Source: CAIYTF01 sp963664845 (lineage in GTDB: Bacteria > Bacteroidota > Ignavibacteria > Ignavibacteriales > Ignavibacteriaceae). Taken from it: a DNA stretch of 64,000 bases. The stretch lies in NCBI GenBank assembly GCA_963664845.1, contig OY761615.1, positions 3,720,001 through 3,784,000 of the forward strand, in the 5' to 3' direction. This document shows positions 56,719 to 64,000 of this stretch, piece after piece. The position numbers and the translations under genes were made by a program. The stretch's first letter is position 1; the number at the start of each line of letters is the position of its first letter. The notes beneath the pieces were generated by a model that was not told the origin of the DNA, did not search any database, and saw nothing but the letters and a program-made list of their open reading frames with translations.

Positions 56719-56727
56719 GAAACAAAC

Positions 56728-57300
56728 TTGTTACGTTTCTTTTATTATTTAGAAAACTTTATATGGCTATTCCCAGCTATCCGACAACGCAAGAACCGGT
56801 TTAACTATTATTTTATTATTCTGGCCATTTCCGGTTTAGCTGAAGTAATCCTTTTATTACTGAATATTAGGGTGGGATTTAACGGAATAGCTATGTTATG
56901 TTCTTTGCAAATACTTATGCACTCGTTTACCTCTCCAAAGGCCAAAATAGTGAGGAATATCCTGTATGTGCCGAGTTTAAGTTTGTTGTATTTAATGGAA
57001 CTTTCTCCATTTAAAAAGTATTTTGCGGAAGTTTTTCTGATTATGCATGCCATTATTCTGTTTATTTTCATCAGGAAGTTTTTGCTTGAGGCTGTACAGT
57101 TTCGTGCGTATGGTGTTTTTCTCGCGAGCCTGGTTATATATGAGTTGTCACTCACCATCAGACTGTTTTTTGCTGTAACGGGAACTGAGATCGGCTACAG
57201 CTATTATATCATATCCATGATCCTTGAGACCGGAGTCGGGTTATTTTTTATTCTTTTTTCTGAAGACGATCCCCGGCTGGCCATAAGGATGAAGATATAA
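56728..57300 (+). CDS. Multi-pass membrane protein, paralogue A of four
   Basis: This 190-residue unrecognised membrane protein has about six hydrophobic segments. It shares two signatures with paralogues B-D. The N-terminal one is LENFIWLFPAIRQ. Near the C-terminus is YELSLTIRLFFAVTGTEIGY, followed by an (I/F)E(T/C)...G(L/I)FFI(L/F) stretch and an acidic tail (EDDPRLAIRMKI). The start is TTG at 56728, 9 bases after the secreted-protein stop; no ATG is available in frame. The histidine kinase follows 43 bases later. A sensory or transport role is possible. Confidence 0.7.
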   Translation: MLRFFYYLENFIWLFPAIRQRKNRFNYYFIILAISGLAEVILLLLNIRVGFNGIAMLCSLQILMHSFTSPKAKIVRNILYVPSLSLLYLMELSPFKKYFAEVFLIMHAIILFIFIRKFLLEAVQFRAYGVFLASLVIYELSLTIRLFFAVTGTEIGYSYYIISMILETGVGLFFILFSEDDPRLAIRMKI

Positions 57301-57343
57301 AACAATGTCCTCCATATCTATTGTTAACTATTAAAGACAGACA

Positions 57344-58537
57344 ATGTACAGCTTTTTCAGCCTGGGTAACCCGCTTTTTTTCATCTTGCTTACCATGTTT
57401 GTGCTCTTCACCATCATCTATGTGGTAGTTAAACAGTTGATCATTCCCATGGAGCGCAAACATGCGTTGGAAAAGACGGAACTTGCTCTAAAGAATGAAA
57501 AATTAATTTCGCTGTTCACTACCCTGAGCCCTGATCCTGTTTTCCGCTTTGATTTACATGGTAACATTGTGATGACTAATGATGCGGGGCGTTACGCAAC
57601 CAGTGGGAAGGATGTTATTGGGAAGAGTGTAAAATCGCTCTTCCCACTTCTTGATGACATTTCTATTCCTGATTTTATCAGCGGAGCCAGGGAGTTGCTT
57701 GCAGATGCAGTGATGGGCGATGCCACCTACCATATCAAAGTTATCGGAATTTCCGAGCTCGAAGTGGGACACATTTACTGTGCCGACATCACCGAGCGAA
57801 AAAAAGCAGAAATAGCCTTGCTCGCAGCCAAAGAAAAAGCTGAAGAAATGGACCGGCTCAAAACAAGCTTCCTCGCCAATATGAGTCATGAGCTGCGGAC
57901 ACCGCTGACCGGGATACTGGGGTATTCTGAAGCGCTTCAGGAAGACATGAAAGATGATGGGGACAGGCAGTTTGTGGAGATAATTCATTCAAGCGGCATG
58001 AGATTGCTCGAAACACTTAACCTGATACTGGACTTATCAAAACTCCAGTCAGAAAAAATGGAAATAGTAAAAGAGCGCTTTGAGCTAGTGGCTGAAACAA
58101 GAAAAGCTGCGGCCCTCTATTTACAGTTGGCTCAGAAAAAAGGGCTGACATTGACTGTCGATTCTGCCGAGCGGGAAATATTTGCCAATCTTGATCAAAG
58201 AATATACAATCAAATTGTTACAAATCTGGTAAACAACGCGGTTAAGTACACCCAGTTTGGCAGTGTTACGGTTAAGATAAACCGCTTTGACATAGATGGA
58301 AACAAAAAGGTTAAAATTGATGTTATTGATACGGGGATAGGAATTCAGAAGGAAAAACAGCCAGTGATCTGGGAGGAGTTCAGACAGGTAAGTGAGGGAT
58401 ATGGCCGGTTTTTTGAGGGGACAGGTCTGGGATTAACGGTAACCAAAAATTTCGCGGAAATTCTGGGTGGTGAAGTTCTGCTCGAAAGCGAAATTGGCAA
58501 GGGGTCCACGTTCAGCGTAATACTGCCCTGTCTGTAG
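57344..58537 (+). CDS. Membrane-anchored PAS histidine kinase within the paralogue cluster
   Basis: The 397-residue hybrid-free kinase has a single N-terminal membrane segment (FFILLTMFVLFTIIYVVV), a short coiled coil, a PAS domain (about 50-150, ending ADITERKKAE), a HisKA box with His182 in SHELRTPLTGILGYSE, and an HATPase_c domain (NNAVKYT, DTGIGI, FEGTGLGLTV). The soluble input region is only the PAS domain, with no extracytoplasmic sensor domain of its own. It lies between paralogues A and B on the same strand, and no response regulator is in the window. The neighbouring membrane proteins may supply the input. Confidence 0.93.
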   Translation: MYSFFSLGNPLFFILLTMFVLFTIIYVVVKQLIIPMERKHALEKTELALKNEKLISLFTTLSPDPVFRFDLHGNIVMTNDAGRYATSGKDVIGKSVKSLFPLLDDISIPDFISGARELLADAVMGDATYHIKVIGISELEVGHIYCADITERKKAEIALLAAKEKAEEMDRLKTSFLANMSHELRTPLTGILGYSEALQEDMKDDGDRQFVEIIHSSGMRLLETLNLILDLSKLQSEKMEIVKERFELVAETRKAAALYLQLAQKKGLTLTVDSAEREIFANLDQRIYNQIVTNLVNNAVKYTQFGSVTVKINRFDIDGNKKVKIDVIDTGIGIQKEKQPVIWEEFRQVSEGYGRFFEGTGLGLTVTKNFAEILGGEVLLESEIGKGSTFSVILPCL

Positions 58538-58554
58538 AAAACACTTAGGGGAAA

Positions 58555-59178
58555 ATGTCAGTTCGGCTTCTTGTTTTGCTTAGTATGGTTGAAAGTATTA
58601 TCTGGCTGTTTCCCGCCTTTCGGCAATTCAGCGGACGCTATTTTAGCTTTTTCTGCTGTTTGGCGTTGGCCAGTTTGCTTCAGCTTTTCTTTGTCTATCT
58701 GCATATCATAAGATTTACCAATTATGTTAATCTGTTTTTTAGTATCTATATGGTATTTTCTTTTCATCAAACAGGCGGAAAAGGAATATACAAGACCACC
58801 TATGGGATAAGTACCCTGATTTTAGTGGGCGGGCTCATTCAACTTCATAATCATCGGATTGAGTTGCTATGCCTTATTTTCGTCTGGATGGTAATTCTGT
58901 CGTTTCTGCTGCGAAGGATAATTTTGGAAACAACCGCGAGCGGGTTCTCTGACATTTTAACGGTTTGTCTTATCCTCTACACGCTCTCCATTCTGCATAG
59001 AATCTATTTCGCCTTAAGCGAGGCCAAACCCGGGCTCTATTATTATGCAATTACTGAAATATTTGAATGCATTATTGGGCTGTTTTTTATTTTCTTTAAA
59101 GAAGAAAACAAACTGTTGTATAGTAAAATAAAACAGGCGGTTCATTTGAATTGTATGTCCACATGGGTTTTTGGTTAA
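58555..59178 (+). CDS. Multi-pass membrane protein, paralogue B of four
   Basis: The 207-residue protein has about six hydrophobic segments. It carries the shared N-terminal motif VESIIWLFPAFRQ and the C-terminal pattern YTLSILHRIYFALSEAKPGL, then YYYAITEIFECIIGLFFIFF. It is the most divergent of the four and has a longer tail (about 30 residues, ending STWVFG). A GGGG box sits 3 bases before the ATG. It starts 17 bases after the kinase stop, so co-transcription is likely. Confidence 0.7.
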   Translation: MSVRLLVLLSMVESIIWLFPAFRQFSGRYFSFFCCLALASLLQLFFVYLHIIRFTNYVNLFFSIYMVFSFHQTGGKGIYKTTYGISTLILVGGLIQLHNHRIELLCLIFVWMVILSFLLRRIILETTASGFSDILTVCLILYTLSILHRIYFALSEAKPGLYYYAITEIFECIIGLFFIFFKEENKLLYSKIKQAVHLNCMSTWVFG

Positions 59179-59285
59179 GAAGATGAGAAGTCAACACAGT
59201 GGAAGTTTTCATGGTAAAGAAAAGCTCCCTGAACATTATATAGCAACTGGAATTGCGGGAAATAATTTTAATCAAGGTTTTCGGG

Positions 59286-59882
59286 ATGTTCTACCTGCTT
59301 TTAGTCTTTGAGGATTTAATCTGGATTTTTCCGGCTGTTCGCCAGATAAGGGGACGGCTCTCTTTTTATTTTTTGAGTCTTGCCTGTGCCGGTTTTATTG
59401 AATTAGTGGGTCTGATTTTACCTCGATTTCATATTCATGCGCCACGTCATTTTTCACCTAACTTCAATATTTTTGTTTCAATTCTTACCATATATTTTCT
59501 TTTTGTAAGCGAAGCCCTCAGCAAACGGAAGTATATTTTAATTGCACTCATACCTATTGTAGCTCTTATGCTGATTCCCTGGCAATCCTTCAGATCAGCA
59601 ACAACAATTCTTCTGATATGTCGGATAGTGATCATGGGTGTGTTTATTAAGGATCTTATGGCTGAAACTGCAAAGAGAAGCCAGTTCAGTTTGTTCCTTC
59701 TTTGTCTAATACTATATGAACTCTCACTTGTGTTGCGGATGGGCTTTGGGTTAGCGGGCACGCAGGTGGGACTTATGTATTTTTATACGTCAATGATCTT
59801 TGAAACAATGCTGGGAATATTCTTCATCCTGTTCAGGGAAGACAGTAGAGGAATAAAAATCCAAATTGGCAAAGGAGCCTAG
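59286..59882 (+). CDS. Multi-pass membrane protein, paralogue C of four
   Basis: The 198-residue protein has the motif FEDLIWIFPAVRQIRGR at residue 9 and YELSLVLRMGFGLAGTQVGL near the end, followed by YTSMIFETMLGIFFILFRED and SRGIKIQIGKGA. This C-terminus is nearly the same as that of paralogue D, so C and D are recent duplicates. I chose the ATG at 59286 (AAGG 8 bases upstream), matching the paralogues' N-termini; the frame is open from a TTG at 59253. Confidence 0.72.
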   Translation: MFYLLLVFEDLIWIFPAVRQIRGRLSFYFLSLACAGFIELVGLILPRFHIHAPRHFSPNFNIFVSILTIYFLFVSEALSKRKYILIALIPIVALMLIPWQSFRSATTILLICRIVIMGVFIKDLMAETAKRSQFSLFLLCLILYELSLVLRMGFGLAGTQVGLMYFYTSMIFETMLGIFFILFREDSRGIKIQIGKGA

Positions 59883-60025
59883 TTGTTTTTGACTGCTGTC
59901 CTATAGTCGATATATTAATTTTATCATAAGGAATGACTCGTGAAAATTTTGAGCGCCAAGCATGTTTTCCGGAAACCGGACATATTGTTGCTGCTAATAA
60001 TACATTTTTCATATAGGATTGGTTC

Positions 60026-60604
60026 ATGATAGACCAGCTTGGAATTCTTGAAAATTTTGTCTGGCTGTTCCCGGCACTTAGTCAGCGCGGGAAAAGGCTT
60101 TCATTTTATTTTTACATTCTTGGTGGCGCCGGATTTGTGGAGCTGATATTTTTGCTGAATCATCGATCCCTATTCGCTGACGAGATCGCATTTTTTGTAT
60201 CAGCATTGACGGTGTATCTGTTGTTTGAAAATAAAAGACTGCGTAAGTGGCGGTATTGTTTTATAGCACTATTATTGGGAGTAACCACCACCGCATATTT
60301 CAAACACTTTGGGAGATTTGAGCTATATCTCTTTTTGCTCAGTCGCGTGGTCATCTTGGGAGTATTTCTTAAACAACTTATATCCGATTCGCTTATAAAA
60401 CAACAGTTCAATCTGTTCCTTGTCTGTTTGGTCCTTTACGAACTTTCAATTGTTTTGCGCATTGGCTTTGCGCTGACACAAACTCAGGTTGGGCTCTACT
60501 ATTATCTGGTTTCAATGTCATTTGAAACAATGCTTGGCATATTCTTCACCCTGTTCAGGGAAGACAGTAGGGGAATAAGACTCAAAATCGGAAAGGCTGT
60601 CTGA
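60026..60604 (+). CDS. Multi-pass membrane protein, paralogue D of four
   Basis: The 192-residue protein has LENFVWLFPALSQRGKR near the N-terminus and YELSIVLRIGFALTQTQVGL, then YLVSMSFETMLGIFFTLFRE and DSRGIRLKIGKAV at the C-terminus. It is closest to paralogue C. AGGA lies 7 bases before the ATG. It is the last member of the row; the CorA gene follows after 65 bases. The function is unknown. Confidence 0.72.
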   Translation: MIDQLGILENFVWLFPALSQRGKRLSFYFYILGGAGFVELIFLLNHRSLFADEIAFFVSALTVYLLFENKRLRKWRYCFIALLLGVTTTAYFKHFGRFELYLFLLSRVVILGVFLKQLISDSLIKQQFNLFLVCLVLYELSIVLRIGFALTQTQVGLYYYLVSMSFETMLGIFFTLFREDSRGIRLKIGKAV

Positions 60605-60669
60605 CATTCTTTTTTAAAGCATGTTTTTCTGCTTATATTTTAGTTTCGAATTACCAATCGCAGGCGACC

Positions 60670-61662
60670 ATGGATACAACAGCACTGTCACTCATTACCT
60701 TCAATAAGTCTGAGGCTCACTCAACAGAGAACTTCACGTTGGATGACCTGGCTCAATTGGATAAATCAGATGTTCTGTATTGGATCAATGCCGAGGGAAG
60801 CAGTTCCAAAGAACTGATTGATGCAGTGTACCGGACATTTGCAGTGCCGGACTATTTGCGCGAGAACATGCATTTGATCAGCACACAACGACCTGCAGTG
60901 AGGTTTTTTGATGACTTTCTTCTGTTTAATCTTAAAATGATTGGGGCAAAGCAGGCAAAGAGGGAAGTGGAACCGGAAAGACTGATAATGCTCGTTGGGT
61001 CAACTTTTATATTCACATTGCAGGAGGGAAAACCCGGGGACGTTTTTGATAAAGTCCGGGAACGCCTCCTCAGCGGGAGGTCTAAATCAAGACAAATGCG
61101 GATTGACTTTCTCTGTTATGAGCTGTTGGATGCTATCATCGAATCCTTCTATCAGACACTGGACAACGTGGGTGATGAAATTGAAAAATTTGAGCAGTCC
61201 ATTTTCTCTATGAAGGAGAATAAAAAAATGTCAGGGGTTCTACATGGAATCCGAAATAATCTCCTGATCGTCAGAAAAGCAGTCTATCCCTTACGCGATG
61301 TTATCTATGATCTGGAACGGCTCGAAAACTCTCTGTTTCAAAAAGACACGGAAATGTACCTCCATGACCTGTATAATAGGGCAATGCAGGAATTGGAAAC
61401 AATTGACTTGTACCGCGAATTACTGGCAAGTCTTCAGGACCCGTACCTCTCAAATCTAAGTCAAAAGCTCAATGAGATAATGAAGATTCTCACTATCATC
61501 ACTACCATTTTTATTCCACTGAGCTTCATTACCGGCTTCTACGGAATGAATGTCGATATTCCCGAATTGCACTATCGTTATACCTATGCAGGCATTGTTA
61601 TTGTGATAATTCTGGTCACAGTTGGAATGCTGGCCTGGTTCAGGCGAAAAAAATGGATATGA
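60670..61662 (+). CDS. corA: CorA family magnesium/divalent-cation transporter
   Basis: The 330-residue protein has an acidic N-terminal cytoplasmic funnel (about 1-240), a long stalk helix (YDLERLENSLFQKDTEMYLH), and two C-terminal membrane helices. The signature GMN motif is at residues 292-294 (FYGMNVDIPE), followed by VIVIILVTVGMLAWF and RRKKWI. It forms a pentameric Mg2+ channel. Co2+ and Ni2+ are also transported by relatives. It is probably transcribed on its own or at the end of the preceding row. Confidence 0.94.
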   Translation: MDTTALSLITFNKSEAHSTENFTLDDLAQLDKSDVLYWINAEGSSSKELIDAVYRTFAVPDYLRENMHLISTQRPAVRFFDDFLLFNLKMIGAKQAKREVEPERLIMLVGSTFIFTLQEGKPGDVFDKVRERLLSGRSKSRQMRIDFLCYELLDAIIESFYQTLDNVGDEIEKFEQSIFSMKENKKMSGVLHGIRNNLLIVRKAVYPLRDVIYDLERLENSLFQKDTEMYLHDLYNRAMQELETIDLYRELLASLQDPYLSNLSQKLNEIMKILTIITTIFIPLSFITGFYGMNVDIPELHYRYTYAGIVIVIILVTVGMLAWFRRKKWI

Positions 61663-61906
61663 TGCTTCCTGCAGATTCCGGACTCTTGATTATTGTCTTA
61701 GTCTGCGTCTAAAAAATGCGTTAATTGGCTCATTTGGCTAACTATGTGCAGAATCCTTCTGTTTCCCTTCCAACTGCCTACAAATTTCACCACTCACTAT
61801 TCCTAAAACGCCTAAAAACGCACTATAGTTATATATACACGCTATTAATTACGAACGAAATTAGCGCCTTATACTAAGAATTTTAGATTGGACATGCATT
61901 TTTCTC
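61663..61906. other. Intergenic region before lexA
   Basis: About 240 bases contain no gene or repeat. The lexA promoter begins at 61907. Confidence 0.4.
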
Positions 61907-61935
61907 TTGACAAGTGCTCAACTGAACACTATATT
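61907..61935 (+). promoter_or_regulatory. Sigma-70-type promoter of lexA
   Basis: A consensus -35 box TTGACA (61907-61912) is followed by 17 bases and TATATT (61930-61935). Transcription would start near 61942, giving a ~20-base leader before the ATG at 61962. Confidence 0.75.
61913..61930. promoter_or_regulatory. Candidate LexA operator in lexA promoter
   Basis: AGTGCTCA-AC-TGAACACT is an 18-base inverted repeat with one mismatch. It fills the whole spacer between the -35 and -10 boxes. The word GAACACTATA appears again at 61950-61959, just before the start codon. Position and palindrome fit LexA autoregulation; the motif differs from both the E. coli and the Bacillus SOS boxes. Confidence 0.55.
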
Positions 61936-61961
61936 TGTAGTAAACATTAGAACACTATAAT

Positions 61962-62588
61962 ATGAGCAAAAATTTAACAGATCGTCAGGAACAAATTCTT
62001 TCATTTATTGAAGAATACATCAGAGAAAACAGCTATCCACCGACCTTGCGGGAAATAGGAAACCGGTTTGGTATTGTTTCCACGTTTGGCGTGCAGCGTC
62101 ATCTTGATGCCCTTAACAAAAAAGGATTTTTGAACAAGGGAGCCAACACCAGCAGAACCCTCTCACTGGTGCGGCAGGAGAAAACAGCTGAAGTGCTGCC
62201 TTTCAGGCAGGTGCCGGTCGTAGGCCGTGTGGCAGCGGGTGTTCCCATCACTGCCATAGAAAATCTTGACGGAAATTTGCTCATTGATAATGCATTTCTG
62301 AAGAACAAAGACGAACATTTTGCCCTTAAAGTAAAGGGTGATAGTATGATTGACGATGGTATCTTTGACGGCGATTTTGTTATAGTCTGCCCAGCCACTG
62401 AAGCCGAACATGACGAAATTATTGTTGCCATGCTCCAGGATGAGGCTACAGTCAAGAGGTTCTATAACAGGGCAGGAGTTATTCAATTATTGCCGGCAAA
62501 TAAGAGCTTTAAACCTATTATCATAAACAATTTTGAAGAATTCTCGATAATAGGTAAAGTAGTAGGTGTTATGAGATGGATGGCATGA
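61962..62588 (+). CDS. lexA: LexA repressor
   Basis: LexA is the SOS-response repressor, which cleaves itself when RecA filaments form. The winged helix-turn-helix is at residues 1-70 (TLREIGNRFGIVSTFGVQRH). The Ala-Gly cleavage site is at 92-93 (RVAAGVPIT). The catalytic serine is Ser128 (VKGDSMIDDGIFDGDF) and the lysine is Lys165 (ATVKRFY). The 208 residues match the family. It is probably autoregulated through the palindrome in its promoter, and it leads a likely operon with the next two small genes. Confidence 0.96.
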   Translation: MSKNLTDRQEQILSFIEEYIRENSYPPTLREIGNRFGIVSTFGVQRHLDALNKKGFLNKGANTSRTLSLVRQEKTAEVLPFRQVPVVGRVAAGVPITAIENLDGNLLIDNAFLKNKDEHFALKVKGDSMIDDGIFDGDFVIVCPATEAEHDEIIVAMLQDEATVKRFYNRAGVIQLLPANKSFKPIIINNFEEFSIIGKVVGVMRWMA

Positions 62589-62601
62589 TATTTGGAAAGA
62601 T

Positions 62602-62862
62602 ATGAATATGATTAAGACAGAGATATTTCACGAAGCGATAAAGAACAAGATAAAGGTACGATTCTACTACAATCTGAACGAGCAGATAATGGAACCGTAT
62701 TTTATCTTTGTCGAAGAGGACGGGACAAAAGTACTCTACGGGAAATCGAATAACGGCAAAAAGAAGATCATGAAGTTTGATTTTAAGAAAATTGCCAATA
62801 TTCGTCTGCTCCCCAACGAGCATTTCACCCCGATCATCCCCACATCTACTCAGCTCAACTAA
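62602..62862 (+). CDS. Small WYL-like domain protein
   Basis: The 86-residue protein resembles a lone WYL-type fold: NKIKVRFYYNLNEQIMEPYF, then YGKSNNGKKKIMKFDFKKIA and NIRLLPNEHF. WYL domains often sense ligands in transcription regulators and occur in defence and DNA-damage contexts. Here there is no DNA-binding domain. It lies 13 bases behind lexA with GGAAAG before its ATG, so it is probably in the lexA operon. The family call is tentative. Confidence 0.6.
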   Translation: MNMIKTEIFHEAIKNKIKVRFYYNLNEQIMEPYFIFVEEDGTKVLYGKSNNGKKKIMKFDFKKIANIRLLPNEHFTPIIPTSTQLN

Positions 62863-62881
62863 GTACCGTATGGAGACTGTC

Positions 62882-63319
62882 ATGAATGCGAGAAAAGAAC
62901 TAATTGATCTTCTGGTTGCCCAATTTTGGGCTGACGGCTATAAAATTATTCATCGGCTGTTTGGTAACTATCTCACTAATCCACCATTGGTCGGAGAATA
63001 TAAGATTGATATTTTGGCCCGGCGCGGCAATCGGTTTGCAATTGGGCTGATCCTTGAGGAAAAGGATTTTAAGAATCCCGATTTACACCGTATGATCGGC
63101 TTTTTGGGAACCAGAAAATCCAGGTTTGCAAATTCGGATGCACTCCTGTATATCGGAGTTGAACCGCACCTTTACACAAAACTGGCAGCTATTCTGCACA
63201 AATTGGATCAGGACACAACCAGGCATATCAGGTCATTCCCGTTGCAAATGGCTCCCGATTTAACGTTGTTCACGTCTCAGCCGGTTCAGCATCCCTCAGC
63301 GTCGTCTTTCTTCCGATGA
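62882..63319 (+). CDS. Possible PD-(D/E)XK-like nuclease, unknown protein
   Basis: The 145-residue protein has an alpha/beta core: GEYKIDILARRGNRFAIGLI and LEEKDFKNPDLHRMIGFLG. The IDIL...LEEK arrangement resembles the Asp and Glu-x-Lys of the PD-(D/E)XK nuclease fold, but I cannot name a family. The ATG at 62882 has GGAG 6 bases upstream; an upstream ATG at 62870 is less good. It follows the WYL-like gene by 19 bases. Position in the lexA operon would suit a DNA-repair role, but this is inference. Confidence 0.55.
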   Translation: MNARKELIDLLVAQFWADGYKIIHRLFGNYLTNPPLVGEYKIDILARRGNRFAIGLILEEKDFKNPDLHRMIGFLGTRKSRFANSDALLYIGVEPHLYTKLAAILHKLDQDTTRHIRSFPLQMAPDLTLFTSQPVQHPSASSFFR

Positions 63320-64000
63320 TCACTCGGCGTTTGCCATGGTTATCGTTTGAGTTCGAAGCGCTCGCGGAAATCTGCTTTTAAATCCTCCCTGGACGAAAAC
63401 TCCTGTGCCTAATATTTTGCCCTTGAAGCGTAATACAGCCTGTCCTTTGCGGTTAATGGTGTCCGCCGTCTTTACAATTCCTCCATCAAGGTAGATCCTG
63501 ACCGATTCAGTTGAGTCGCAGTCCAGAATTCCGTTAGTGATGTGCTTTGCAAGAATTTGTGCGCCATTCGTATGAAAGATCAAATTTCCATATTTGTCCA
63601 ACGCGGCAATTTTCAATCCCAGACGTGAATGCGGTGTAAAGAACCCGCCATCCCAGTCCTTAGAAACCATAAATATATCCAAAGCGCGTTCATAATAATC
63701 ATATGAATCAAGGATATCAGCCGATACACCAAACAATTGCTCAATCATCTCGAGCGCTTTTTTGATTAATGGATTACGGGTGAATTTTGTCTGACGTTCC
63801 CTGGAAAAGTGCTTTGGTGTCCGCTCCATACTTTCGGTTTTCTGAAGTTTAGCTACAAAGAAGCCCTCCGATTTGGTTACCAGTGGATCCAAACGCCTGC
63901 ACTTTCTGACTTCACTGTTTAAAACTTTTTGGCCAAACTCTGAAAAACCGGTTGATGATTCAACAGGCAAAGTCACTTCCTGAAGTTCCACGGGGTATGA
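63320..64000 (-). CDS. NOL1/NOP2/Sun family RNA methyltransferase, C-terminal part
   Basis: The frame runs from stop TGA (63320-63322) leftward-reading to the right edge without an in-frame stop, so the N-terminal part lies outside. The visible residues cover the end of the SAM-methyltransferase domain (RLDPLVTKSEGFFVAKLQKT) and a C-terminal PUA/RsmF-like part (VLRFKGKILGTGVFVQGGFK). Members methylate cytosine-5 of rRNA or tRNA (RsmB/RsmF type). A GTG at 63991 is in frame, but the protein clearly extends beyond the window. The gene is tail-to-tail with the lexA-operon genes. Confidence 0.85.
   Translation of the reverse strand, partial: SYPVELQEVTLPVESSTGFSEFGQKVLNSEVRKCRRLDPLVTKSEGFFVAKLQKTESMERTPKHFSRERQTKFTRNPLIKKALEMIEQLFGVSADILDSYDYYERALDIFMVSKDWDGGFFTPHSRLGLKIAALDKYGNLIFHTNGAQILAKHITNGILDCDSTESVRIYLDGGIVKTADTINRKGQAVLRFKGKILGTGVFVQGGFKSRFPRALRTQTITMANAE

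Overview
The window looks like part of a chromosome from the Bacteroidota/Chlorobiota side of the tree, most likely an Ignavibacteria-type bacterium (inference). Three secreted proteins end in the type IX secretion (Por) sorting domain that opens with N(Y/F)PNPFN and closes in a short Leu/Lys tail, which is typical of Ignavibacteria and relatives. There are also paired LptF/LptG-like permeases, a DUF2339 giant membrane protein, a class I FbaB aldolase and a LexA repressor, which classical Bacteroidia usually lack. I saw no rRNA, tRNA, CRISPR array or transposase gene.

Layout. 1-8.2 kb: edge-truncated PHP phosphoesterase behind a Crp/Fnr regulator, release factor 3, a secreted Trp/Tyr-rich DUF6600-like protein, an EcsC protein and an aldo/keto reductase. 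8.2-16.3 kb: flavodoxin, exonuclease III, class I aldolase, a soluble hydrogenase-like iron-sulfur protein fused to a chemotaxis signalling domain, and a TPR-PAS histidine kinase interrupted by one amber codon. 16.4-26.9 kb: housekeeping genes for lipopolysaccharide export (two permeases), GDP-fucose synthesis, RadC, phosphotransacetylase, an M48 lipoprotein protease, and Obg coupled to a large acidic protein. 26.9-29.6 kb: a gene-poor, repeat-containing stretch followed by two small toxin-antitoxin-like pairs (HEPN/MNT and DUF4160/DUF2442, the DUF4160 gene frameshifted).

29.8-41.4 kb: DoxX-like protein, DUF2339 protein, M3 peptidase, then a probable glycan-use group (an alpha/alpha-barrel-like secreted protein and a GH16-like T9SS cargo) and a uracil/xanthine permease. 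42.4-50.6 kb: a SIMPL protein and two paralogous rhomboid proteins that flank an oppositely oriented CitE-like/SGNH-like pair. The first rhomboid has lost its catalytic histidine. 50.7-55.3 kb: two more T9SS cargo proteins and a CHAD protein.

56.2-60.6 kb holds what I consider the best candidate for an undescribed system: a small secreted protein, four paralogous multi-pass membrane proteins and a membrane histidine kinase, all on one strand. The window closes with CorA, a LexA gene with a near-ideal promoter and an embedded operator-like palindrome, two small genes behind LexA (WYL-like, and a possible PD-(D/E)XK nuclease), and the edge-truncated end of a NOL1/NOP2/Sun RNA methyltransferase.

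Three genes show single-base lesions (TAG at 14116, a missing A near 29184, a missing T near 42083). These may be genuine decay or assembly/sequencing errors.
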